From NCBI GenBank assembly GCA_964627035.1, contig CAZVKN010000032.1:1-32498 (forward strand): a stretch of DNA of 32,498 nt, written 5' to 3'. The notes beneath the pieces are model-generated. The model was not told the origin of the DNA and did not search any database. It saw nothing but the letters and a program-made list of their open reading frames with translations. Made by a program: the position numbers and the translations under genes. Each line of letters opens with the position of its first letter. Within the stretch, counting starts at the first letter, position 1. Origin of the DNA: CAZVKN01 sp964627035 (GTDB lineage Bacteria > Electryoneota > AABM5-125-24 > Hatepunaeales > Hatepunaeaceae). Positions 7,715 through 13,573 of the stretch are shown here, in pieces.

Positions 7715-7734
7715 GTCAGCCACGGTGGGCTGAC
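7715..7734. repeat. Hairpin repeat with RCGGYG loop (GTCAGCC arms)
   Basis: GTCAGCC-ACGGTG-GGCTGAC, perfect 7-bp stem. Same loop type as the hairpins at 12417-12442, 23020-23043 and 23115-23134, but with a different, still complementary stem. Followed by ACCGGGATT, as the 12417 copy is followed by CGGGATT. Confidence 0.7.
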
Positions 7735-7752
7735 ACCGGGATTATCGAGCAT

Positions 7753-7783
7753 TGTAGTCGGACTTGAGACAAGTCCGACTACA
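7753..7783. repeat. 14-bp perfect inverted repeat with AGA loop overlapping the DUS stop codon
   Basis: TGTAGTCGGACTTG-AGA-CAAGTCCGACTACA. The TAG stop of the dihydrouridine synthase gene (7779-7781) is inside the right arm. It could act as a factor-independent end of transcript for that gene, although a clear U-tract is missing. Confidence 0.75.
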
Positions 7784-8738
7784 GAGTCATATAATTCTCA
7801 AGCAGTTCAATCACTTCAGCGGAATCATTCAATCTCATCGCTTTATATCTCAAAGCTGCAGATCCCGGCATTCCTCGCGTGTACCAACCGATATGTTTGC
7901 GCATCCGGTTGACTGTGGTTCTCTCGGGAAAATCACCCAGCATCAAGTGGTAGTGCTCCAACAGTATGCGGATCCGATCCCGATTATTCGGGGGTCCGTC
8001 TCCATTTGTACTGAATATCCAGGGGCGACCTTCGGCTCCGCGTCCGATCATAACACGGTCGCAGCCCGTCATTTTCAGCATCCTGTCAACGTTATCACGG
8101 GTGAAAATATCTCCGTTTCCAACAACCGGAACCGCTTTTACCGACCGCTTGACAGATCCGATAATCTCCCAATCTGCGTCACTGTCTTTGGCACCACGTA
8201 CGTACCGACCGTGAATCGCTACAAGTGAAGCCCCTGCTTCCTCAGCAGCTACAGCAGCTTCACAAGCGGTAACATCAGGTTTTCGATATCCTGTTCTGAG
8301 TTTTACCGAAACAGGCAATCCTGACGACTCGCGAACTTTCTCAACTATACGACCGATCAGATCCGGGTATTGCATAAGATACCCACCGCAACTGCGTGTC
8401 ACAAATCTCTTGACCGGGCAGCCACAATTAATGTCTATCATATCGGGATGAAACTGCTCGGCAATAATTGCAGCGGCATCACTGAATTGATCCGGATTAG
8501 ATCCGAAAAGCTGAACGGCATACGGTCGCTCTTCCTCGTGGAACTTTGCCAGCTCAAGGCTGACTCGCCCCATCCGACGGACTCCCTCTGCAGATATGCA
8601 TTCGCTGTATAGCAGCCCTGAGCCGAACTTGCGGGTAATCCGTCTGTATGGTGAATCGGAGATTCCCGCCATCGGAGCCAGAATTTCTCCCGCAGGAAGT
8701 TCCCAATCATTGATGATATGACTCGGTTTCAGTTGCAT
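7779..8738 (-). CDS. dus: tRNA-dihydrouridine synthase (DusB-like)
   Basis: 319 residues, normal for the family. It reduces specific uridines in the tRNA D-loop to dihydrouridine, using FMN and NADPH in the cytoplasm. The N-terminal TIM barrel opens with LAPMAGISDSPYR. DINCGCPVK at 102-110 holds the catalytic Cys (C107). VSVKLRTG (K146) and VAIHGR bind FMN and RNA, and GNGDI and MIGRGAEGRPWIF complete the flavin site. The usual Thr after HGR is Tyr here, a mild deviation. A helical C-terminal domain (~245-319) fits tRNA binding. Which Dus subfamily is uncertain. Monocistronic as far as can be seen; its stop codon is provided by a palindromic repeat. Confidence 0.93.
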   Translation of the reverse strand: MQLKPSHIINDWELPAGEILAPMAGISDSPYRRITRKFGSGLLYSECISAEGVRRMGRVSLELAKFHEEERPYAVQLFGSNPDQFSDAAAIIAEQFHPDMIDINCGCPVKRFVTRSCGGYLMQYPDLIGRIVEKVRESSGLPVSVKLRTGYRKPDVTACEAAVAAEEAGASLVAIHGRYVRGAKDSDADWEIIGSVKRSVKAVPVVGNGDIFTRDNVDRMLKMTGCDRVMIGRGAEGRPWIFSTNGDGPPNNRDRIRILLEHYHLMLGDFPERTTVNRMRKHIGWYTRGMPGSAALRYKAMRLNDSAEVIELLENYMTL

Positions 8739-8829
8739 TCTGCTTGGACAGCACCTATATTTACAGCTTGTCTTGAATTAGTGAGTAAGTCGGAAAGTTA
8801 TTATACGCTAATGTTGTTACGAACGTTGA

Positions 8830-8847
8830 CTGACATTTAATTGTCAG
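8830..8847. promoter_or_regulatory. Small inverted repeat upstream of bL28 gene
   Basis: CTGACA-TTTAAT-TGTCAG overlaps a TTGACT hexamer at 8826-8831, about 75 nt before the bL28 start. It could be an operator or an untranslated-leader hairpin. No good -10 box is placed with confidence; the next 50 nt hold two similar TTACACTTT-TTACTT stretches. Confidence 0.25.
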
Positions 8848-8906
8848 GTGTTACACTTTCTTACTTTTTCACGTTTACACTTTATTACTTAAAATCAGAT
8901 TGACCT

Positions 8907-9422
8907 ATGTCACGAAGATGCCAAATAACAGGTCGCGGACCGAGGGTCGGTAACCGCATCAGCCACGCTCACAATGTGAGCAAGCGGCGGATGAATGTCA
9001 ACCTACAGAAGGTACGCGTCGTAATTGACGGAAAAGTCCGTCGTATAAAAGTCAGCACCAAAGCCATCAGATCCGGTCTGATAGAGCGTCCGTCATTCAC
9101 TTACAAACCACGTCAGAAGAGGGTGTATGAGGTATCCGCCATGGAGACCGCTGCACGAGCAAAAGCTGCTGTAGTTGAAGATGAATCTCAGGGACTGTTC
9201 TTCTCGTCAGGCTCGGTTGTGGATCGGGTATTTGAGAAAAAGAAGAAGAAAGACACGGACGACGACAGACGCATGACCCTCGAGCAAGCGGAGCTGGAGG
9301 AATTTGAATATGGGGGTAATTTCGGCAAAGTGCTCGCCCAGGAGGATTTCCCTACTCCACCGGATGAAGAGGATTTAGGTGAGATCCCGGAACCCCCCCC
9401 TGAGGAGCCGGAAGGCTTTTAA
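8907..9422 (+). CDS. rpmB: Ribosomal protein bL28 with ~105-residue acidic C-terminal extension
   Basis: Residues 1-60 (MSRRCQITGRGPRVGN, ISHAHNVSKRR, NLQKVRV, KVSTKAIRSG) are an unmistakable bL28, a 50S subunit protein near the E site. The usual protein is about 60-100 residues; this one has 171. The extra part first stays basic (RPSFTYKPRQKR), then has a KKKKK-DTDDDRR charge switch near 110-120, and ends in a Glu/Pro-rich acidic tail (PPDEED, PEPPPEEPEG). The reading frame is continuous and is followed directly by a strong terminator, so the tail is not an assembly read-through. No clear Shine-Dalgarno precedes the ATG. No other ribosomal genes adjoin it. The tail's role is unknown. Confidence 0.93.
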   Translation: MSRRCQITGRGPRVGNRISHAHNVSKRRMNVNLQKVRVVIDGKVRRIKVSTKAIRSGLIERPSFTYKPRQKRVYEVSAMETAARAKAAVVEDESQGLFFSSGSVVDRVFEKKKKKDTDDDRRMTLEQAELEEFEYGGNFGKVLAQEDFPTPPDEEDLGEIPEPPPEEPEGF

Positions 9423-9448
9423 GAGCATTAGAAAACTATCCTGAATTT

Positions 9449-9478
9449 AAAAAGGGCACGCGTTTGCGTGCCCTTTTT
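9449..9478 (+). terminator. Rho-independent terminator after bL28
   Basis: GGGCACGC-GTTT-GCGTGCCC, perfect 8-bp stem, flanked by A5 and T5, so it could serve both strands. It lies 27 nt after the bL28 stop codon. Confidence 0.92.
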
Positions 9479-9518
9479 CTGTAACGGTGTCAATAGATTC
9501 ACAACGGATTGAGAATTG

Positions 9519-9593
9519 AACCACCAAGACACGAAGACACCAAGAAAACCATATTTGGTTCTTTTCTTCTTTGTGTTTTAGTGGCTTGGTGAT
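9519..9593. repeat. CACCAAG-type imperfect palindromic repeat
   Basis: CCACCAAGACACGAAGACACC... pairs with ...TTTGTGTTTTAGTGGCTTGGTG across an AACCA-TATT-TGGTT centre, giving a long imperfect hairpin of ~75 nt. Related element at 13486-13564 and a half copy at 5257-5287. It resembles a MITE-like intergenic element; no target duplication established. Confidence 0.65.
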
Positions 9594-9603
9594 GGATAAA
9601 GCA

Positions 9604-9626
9604 AGAGCGGACCGAAAGTCCGCTCT
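9604..9626 (-). terminator. Hairpin downstream of the M42 aminopeptidase
   Basis: AGAGCGGAC-CGAAA-GTCCGCTCT, perfect 9-bp stem, 14 nt beyond the M42 stop codon. On the minus strand it is followed by TGCTTTATCC, a poor U-tract, so it may be a weak terminator or another interspersed hairpin. Confidence 0.5.
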
Positions 9627-9640
9627 CCAGTGATAATCTG

Positions 9641-10687
9641 TCAGAACGATAGCGTATAATCCGCTTCACCTGGATTTTGTATGTAGGCTGCCAGCAGATC
9701 TGTCGTTGCCTGAACATCCTCCTTATGCACCATCTCCACCGTGGAATGAACGTAACGGCACGGAATTGACAGTGTGATGACCGCAGCACCGCCCGGCACC
9801 ATCCTCATCGCTCCCGCGTCTGTACCACCTTTTGGCAGGACATCCTTCTGATAGGTGATCTCCTTCTCTTCTGCCAACTCAACAAACCGATCAAACAGCT
9901 TCGGGTTGGTGATGACGGCACCGTTCAGCAGTGATATTGCAGTACCTTCGCCCATCTTTGACACGTGGCTCGGAGCGTCAGCGCCGGGAACATCATTCGC
10001 CAATGTTACATCCAGCGCAATGCCGACATCCGGCACGATTCCGGTCGCAGATGCCAATGCACCACGCAGTCCGACCTCTTCCTGAGTTGTACCGACAACA
10101 TACAGGTCATGAGGACACGATCCGGCTTTGCGAACTCCCTCAATCATGCAGTAAACACCGACACGGTCGTCAAAAGTCTTACAGGTCAAGCAGTCACCTA
10201 TCTCGGTCATCTTGCGGTACATGGTGACCGGATCACCGACTTTGACCAGTTCGTCAACCTGTTCTTTCTTCATACCAAGATCAATGAAGTAGTCTTTTAT
10301 CTGCAGCGGTTTTTTCTTCTCTTCTTCCGTTAGAATGTGAATCGGCTTGGATCCGATAACTCCCGGCAGATCCTTCTTACCAAGCACGGTGACACGCTGA
10401 GACATCATCGTACGCGGGTCAAATCCACCGACCGGTTGGATCCGTAGGAATCCGGTCTCTTCAATGAAGCTGACATAGAAACCGATCTCGTCCATGTGAC
10501 CGGCGAGCATTATCTTTTTTCGTTTGCCGTCAGGGTTTGTCCCCTTCTTGAATCCGATTACGTTACCCATTGAGTCGGACTTTATCTCATCAACCAGCGG
10601 TGTAAGCTCCTCAACGACCAGCTTTCTCACTCGCTCCTCACGACCGGGAACACCCGACATCTCGACCAATTTGCGCAATAGTTCCAT
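9641..10687 (-). CDS. M42 family metallo-aminopeptidase
   Basis: 348 residues, standard size. M42 (TET-like) aminopeptidases are cytoplasmic, form large tetrahedral particles and trim peptides left by proteases such as Lon. Dinuclear metal ligands and catalytic residues are all visible: AGHMDEIG (H64, D66), TFDDRVG (D172/D173), TTQEEVGLRG (catalytic E202 and ligand E203), ALDVT (D225), and the late His in CRYVHST (H313). GGTDAGA at 286-292 is also typical. The dimerisation PDZ-like insert lies between ~68 and ~165. Last gene of the lapA-SPOR-M42 series, 13 bp after the SPOR gene. Original endoglucanase labels for this family are misannotations. Substrate specificity cannot be read from sequence. 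Confidence 0.93.
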   Translation of the reverse strand: MELLRKLVEMSGVPGREERVRKLVVEELTPLVDEIKSDSMGNVIGFKKGTNPDGKRKKIMLAGHMDEIGFYVSFIEETGFLRIQPVGGFDPRTMMSQRVTVLGKKDLPGVIGSKPIHILTEEEKKKPLQIKDYFIDLGMKKEQVDELVKVGDPVTMYRKMTEIGDCLTCKTFDDRVGVYCMIEGVRKAGSCPHDLYVVGTTQEEVGLRGALASATGIVPDVGIALDVTLANDVPGADAPSHVSKMGEGTAISLLNGAVITNPKLFDRFVELAEEKEITYQKDVLPKGGTDAGAMRMVPGGAAVITLSIPCRYVHSTVEMVHKEDVQATTDLLAAYIQNPGEADYTLSF

Positions 10688-10700
10688 TAATTCCCTCTTA

Positions 10701-11507
10701 TTAATTGACGGCTACCACTCTGCCTTCCAGAGAAGTAGCTTTTTGAATTTTTCTAATTAACTGTTCGGCATCCTTTCGATGCTCAAACTGTCCTATATGT
10801 ACGAGCGACAGCAGCTTACCATTTACAAGTTTCGTCCGAATCATCGTTTTACCGAAGCGTTGAACCTCAGCTACACGTTTTTGAGCGCCTGAACGATATG
10901 TAAACGCTCCGACTTGAACAGTCCAGTTTCCCTTTTTTATTTCTTTAGCAGGCTCTGTCTTTTTATTCCTCACCGGATCAGATTTCTTCTTTTCTCTCTT
11001 TCGTAGTTTTCGTTTCGGTGGTTTGTGCAATATCTCCGGCTTCTTGATCTGCTTCTTCGATGGTTTGAACTTACTGTGAGCCGTGAAGTCCGGCTCAAAT
11101 ACAAGCCCGTCGAAATCAGGATGACGCTGCTTCAGAAATCCATAGTACCTCTCTGCTTGCTTCATGTCACCTTTGGCGTGGTGATACTGCCAAAGTCGCT
11201 GCATCGCATACGGTTCAACAGGAGAACCTGAATGAAACACAATCACCCGGTCGAAGTAAAATCTCGCTTCATCGCCGCTCTCTTCAAACAACCCTCTCAA
11301 GAACTGTCCCATTCCTGTATCATCCGGGATTTGGGGTAAGAGATTGCGAAGTGTGTCAAACTGACCTGCTTTGAACTGTTCGAGCAGCCATGTTTCGTCC
11401 TGAGAGGACGCATGTAACTGATTCGACAAGGGCAGGGTCAGGAGGAATATCAAGCAGATAAGAGTGAGACCTTTGAAATATTCACTATTTCGATTTTTAT
11501 TCGTCAT
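10701..11507 (-). CDS. Exported SPOR-domain protein
   Basis: 268 residues from the ATG at 11507. This start begins a hydrophobic signal or anchor (KGLTLICLIFLLTLPL, then LHASSQ). Residues ~40-150 are helical and tetratricopeptide-like (GDEARFYFDRVI, GDMKQAERYYGFLKQRHP). A Lys/Arg-rich linker follows. The last ~75 residues are a SPOR domain (WTVQVGAFTYRSGAQKRVAE...VHIGQFEHRKDAEQLIRKI), which binds septal, denuded peptidoglycan. The frame stays open to an ATG at 11645 that overlaps the previous gene by 11 nt, but the 46 extra residues are mostly the translation of an intergenic repeat (FPRRWESS, WIPVCTGMT). I therefore prefer 11507, although it lacks a spaced Shine-Dalgarno; translational coupling from 11645 remains possible. 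Confidence 0.8.
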   Translation of the reverse strand: MTNKNRNSEYFKGLTLICLIFLLTLPLSNQLHASSQDETWLLEQFKAGQFDTLRNLLPQIPDDTGMGQFLRGLFEESGDEARFYFDRVIVFHSGSPVEPYAMQRLWQYHHAKGDMKQAERYYGFLKQRHPDFDGLVFEPDFTAHSKFKPSKKQIKKPEILHKPPKRKLRKREKKKSDPVRNKKTEPAKEIKKGNWTVQVGAFTYRSGAQKRVAEVQRFGKTMIRTKLVNGKLLSLVHIGQFEHRKDAEQLIRKIQKATSLEGRVVAVN

Positions 11508-11577
11508 TCCCGTGCAGACGGGAATCCAGAAAGTCAATACAGGACTGGATTCCCACCTTCGTGGGAATGACGGAATG
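11505..11577. repeat. GGAATGAC-type paired hairpin repeat at the 5' end of the SPOR gene
   Basis: Two hairpins head to head: ATTCCCGT-GCAG-ACGGGAAT and ATTCCCAC-CTTC-GTGGGAAT, joined by ~27 nt that include CTGGATT. Same architecture as 17001-17063. Further left, TTAATAAATCAAAGAACTCA also recurs at ~17076-17095 and ~7670-7685. Confidence 0.8.
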
Positions 11578-11634
11578 GAAGAGTTTCTTAATAAATCAAA
11601 GAACTCAAGAGTGACCGAAGCCAGGCGATGATCG

Positions 11635-11970
11635 TTAAACCTCATCTATCCCCGCATGTTCCTTAGTGTGCGCCTGACTCTTAACCGGATGAGGGGTAGA
11701 GACTTCGGGCTTGGCATCACTCGACTTAAGTCTTTTTATTTCGCTGTCTTTACGCTTGATCTCCAGACGATGCTTGAAACTGTGGAACATCGCAATCGGC
11801 AGGAATGTTAAAGCACCCAGCCCGAACGCTGCAAACACAACCCAATACAGAGGAATTTCACCGGACTGCCATTTGATGATATTGACCTGCACCATCTGCA
11901 TATTCTGCAGTGCGAAACCGAGGATAATCACCAGGATTATTACTATAAACAGGTAGCGAAGTATCCACAT
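11635..11970 (-). CDS. LapA-domain (DUF1049) inner-membrane protein
   Basis: 111 residues. Two membrane helices (~5-22 and ~41-64) enclose the LapA signature NMQMVQVNIIKW...IPLYWVVFAAFGLGAL, followed by a charged, coiled-coil-like tail (KHRLEIKRKDSEIKRLKSS). In E. coli LapA works with the TPR protein LapB in lipopolysaccharide assembly and LpxC control. The gene here is followed by a SPOR protein with TPR-like helices, not a clear LapB. Ribosome site GAGG lies about 6 nt before the ATG. Function is by family analogy. Confidence 0.85.
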   Translation of the reverse strand: MWILRYLFIVIILVIILGFALQNMQMVQVNIIKWQSGEIPLYWVVFAAFGLGALTFLPIAMFHSFKHRLEIKRKDSEIKRLKSSDAKPEVSTPHPVKSQAHTKEHAGIDEV

Positions 11971-12048
11971 AACAGCCTCAAGATAGAACGGAACTAATGA
12001 CGATTGAAATTAACATCTACAGTGACCGATTAAATCATGGGAAGATCG

Positions 12049-12077
12049 TTGCATGAAAAGGTTTGAATAGCTATATT
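12049..12077 (+). promoter_or_regulatory. Candidate promoter of tRNA-Arg
   Basis: TTGCAT (12049-12054), 17-nt spacer, TATATT (12072-12077), ending about 62 nt before the tRNA. The -35 box is poor and the -10 box good. No closer candidate is as well spaced. Confidence 0.35.
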
Positions 12078-12139
12078 TATTTTTTCCGGCAATTGAAATT
12101 CAACCGGGTATTTTGATTTTCGGAAATTAGAAGTAATTT

Positions 12140-12213
12140 GCGCCCGTAGCTCAGCTGGATAGAGCGCATGCCTCCGGAGCATGAGGTCGTGGGTTCGAAT
12201 CCCGCCGGGCGTA
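12140..12213 (+). tRNA. tRNA-Arg (anticodon CCG)
   Basis: 74 nt with full cloverleaf: acceptor GCGCCCG/CGGGCGT (first pair G-U), D stem GCTC/GAGC, anticodon stem CATGC/GCATG with loop CT-CCG-GA, and T arm GTGGG-TTCGAAT-CCCGC. The anticodon CCG reads CGG. Discriminator base is A and the 3' CCA is not encoded, so it must be added by a nucleotidyltransferase. Confidence 0.95.
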
Positions 12214-12217
12214 CTAA

Positions 12218-12291
12218 GCTGACCCTCCCGTGTCCGTGAGGTTCGGGGCGCTTTTCCTCCTTGAGCGTGGTTGGGGGTCAGCGTTTTTTTT
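12218..12291 (+). terminator. Terminator after tRNA-Arg
   Basis: Outer stem GCTGACCC (12218-12225) with GGGTCAGC (12275-12282), enclosing a GC-rich internal fold of ~50 nt, then eight T (12284-12291). Strong U-tract. Confidence 0.8.
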
Positions 12292-12416
12292 GTTCAGAGT
12301 ACAGGCTTCAGTCTGTGTGCGAAGAAAACACGCTGAAGAATCTGTCCGATAATACAAATAATCCGCAGTCAGATCGCCGTACCTGATAGCCATCTTATTG
12401 ATATTGTGTAGATTGG

Positions 12417-12442
12417 GCTGTCAACCACGGCGGGTTGACAGC
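12417..12442. repeat. Hairpin repeat with RCGGYG loop (GTCAACC arms)
   Basis: GCTGTCAACC-ACGGCG-GGTTGACAGC, perfect 10-bp stem, followed by GGGATT. Closest relative is the copy inside the GT9 gene at 23020-23043. The rest of 12292-12493 shows only a degraded CACGCTGAAGAA repeat scrap. Confidence 0.75.
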
Positions 12443-12493
12443 GGGATTCACCTTACAGACCGCTCACTATATCACCCAAATCCTGATACCGAC

Positions 12494-12916
12494 CTACTCT
12501 TCCGGCAGATCATAGTAAAACTTACTCTGTGCCAGTTCTTCATACCTGTCAGACAGCAGCTCACCTTCCACGCCGACATTGTCATAAGGGTGCTCGGAGA
12601 TGTGAATCACCGGCTTCCAGTGAGACATCCCAACTGTGGCGATAAATGCCTCTGTCAGATTTGTAACGAGTTTCTGCTTTGACGCGCGGCTAATGCGCGG
12701 GGTGTACAATATAAAATGGAGATAGGGGCGCGACCTTCCTCCATTCCACAGAGATCCACCGCTTGCAGCATCCCCCGGATCGTACTCAAAGTAGATAATT
12801 CCAAAAATTGAGCGATCCATCCCTGTGCTCTGCGCAAATGCGTCTGTCAGACTGACTGACAGCTTTGCCCGAGTTTGGTTGTCAACCTTCGGTATGGTTA
12901 CTTCGAGACAAGGCAT
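12494..12916 (-). CDS. Tandem-domain tautomerase superfamily protein
   Basis: 140 residues made of two ~60-residue beta-alpha-beta units. Unit 1 starts MPCLEVTIPK, so processing leaves an N-terminal Pro, the general base of the 4-oxalocrotonate tautomerase/MIF superfamily. Unit 2 (RPYLHFILYTPRISRASKQKLVTNLTEA) has Pro preceded by Arg and so is probably not catalytic at that position. HISEHPYDNVGVEGELLSDRY near the end resembles the oligomer-forming tail. Fused two-unit forms occur in the malonate semialdehyde decarboxylase and cis-CaaD branches; substrate cannot be deduced. It lies 9 bp after the TlpA-like candidate selenoprotein, so the two are probably co-transcribed. Confidence 0.82.
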   Translation of the reverse strand: MPCLEVTIPKVDNQTRAKLSVSLTDAFAQSTGMDRSIFGIIYFEYDPGDAASGGSLWNGGRSRPYLHFILYTPRISRASKQKLVTNLTEAFIATVGMSHWKPVIHISEHPYDNVGVEGELLSDRYEELAQSKFYYDLPEE

Positions 12917-12925
12917 AGATCACCT

Positions 12926-13456
12926 CTATTTTGTTGCCGGACTCTCCTTAGATTCTGCTAACTCTGCTTCCTCAAGCAGCTTATTCAGCTCGAGACGCAG
13001 CGGTTTCTCTTTCATAAACAGGATGTCCTTGTATATGGTCCCGTCCTGCTTCACAAGTATCAGCCGCGGCAGCTTGTTGACTTTGAAATCGCGGTTGATG
13101 TTCTGTCCTCGTCCGTGATAGACGGGATAAACCATCCTGTACCGTTTGATCTCGGCATTAACTTTTCCTTTCGGATCGCGGGTGTTGACTGAAACAAAGC
13201 TGATCGGGCTGTCAGGATCATCCTTGTAATCTTTCCAGATTTTGGTCAGGTGCGGAATCTCCGCACGGCATTGCAGTCAGTTACATTTCCATAGATGTAT
13301 TACGGTGACCTTATTCAGCAGGTCATGTAACACTGTCTGTTCACCTTTTTTATCGGTCAGAGTCGGATTCGGCAGCGGGTCGCCCGGCTTCAAATCCGCA
13401 TGAACCATCGCAGCCCCCAGCAGCACGATCATAGAAATGATGGTCAGCCAGTGCAT
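12926..13456 (-). CDS. Periplasmic TlpA/thioredoxin-like protein, candidate selenoprotein with UxxC redox motif
   Basis: Read through a single in-frame TGA (13277-13279), the frame gives 176 residues: a signal peptide ending MVHA, a TlpA-type opening (LKPGDPLPNPTLTDKKG), strand VTVIHLW, the redox site, helix CRAEIPHLTKIW, SVNTRDPKGKVNAEI, and the cis-Pro loop KVNKLPRLILVKQDGT. Aligned residue by residue to the usual FWATWCPPCRAEMP, this site reads LWKCN-U60-LQ-C63-RAEIP, so TGA replaces exactly the first redox Cys. A hairpin fitting the bacterial SECIS rule lies just downstream. TGA is an ordinary stop elsewhere here (nfo). The ATG at 13456 is preferred to a GTG at 13492, which lies in a repeat. 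Alternatives are a pseudogene or sequencing error. No sel genes are in the window. Confidence 0.75.
13250..13266 (-). promoter_or_regulatory. Candidate bacterial SECIS hairpin
   Basis: On the minus strand GTGCGGA-GAT-TCCGCAC, perfect 7-bp stem with a 3-nt loop. The loop begins with G, 18 nt after the TGA. The described bacterial SECIS consensus asks for a 3-14 nt loop, G among its first two bases, a stem of at least 4 bp, and 16-37 nt from the UGA; all are met. It lies within the coding sequence for RAEIPH. Confidence 0.65.
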
Positions 13457-13485
13457 GTATTTCCCAAGTTTGATAATTCTTTTAA

Positions 13486-13564
13486 CCACCAAGACAACAA
13501 GTCACCAAGAAGAAAAGAAAAAGATTTATCTTTGTTTTCTTTGTGCCTTTGTGGCTGGTGGTTA
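13486..13564. repeat. CACCAAG-type imperfect palindromic repeat, second copy
   Basis: ACCACCAAGACAACAAGTCACC... pairs with ...TTTGTGCCTTTGTGGCTGGTGG, forming an imperfect ~80-nt hairpin. It fills the gap between the second LVIVD gene (ends 13574) and the TlpA-like gene and donates a spurious GTG start at 13492. Confidence 0.65.
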
Positions 13565-13573
13565 ATTTTTAAT

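Noticed and set aside
13277..13279. Reassigned TGA (as Trp or Gly) across the genome
   Set aside because: TGA ends other clear genes here, such as nfo and LVIVD paralogue 1, so the standard code applies.
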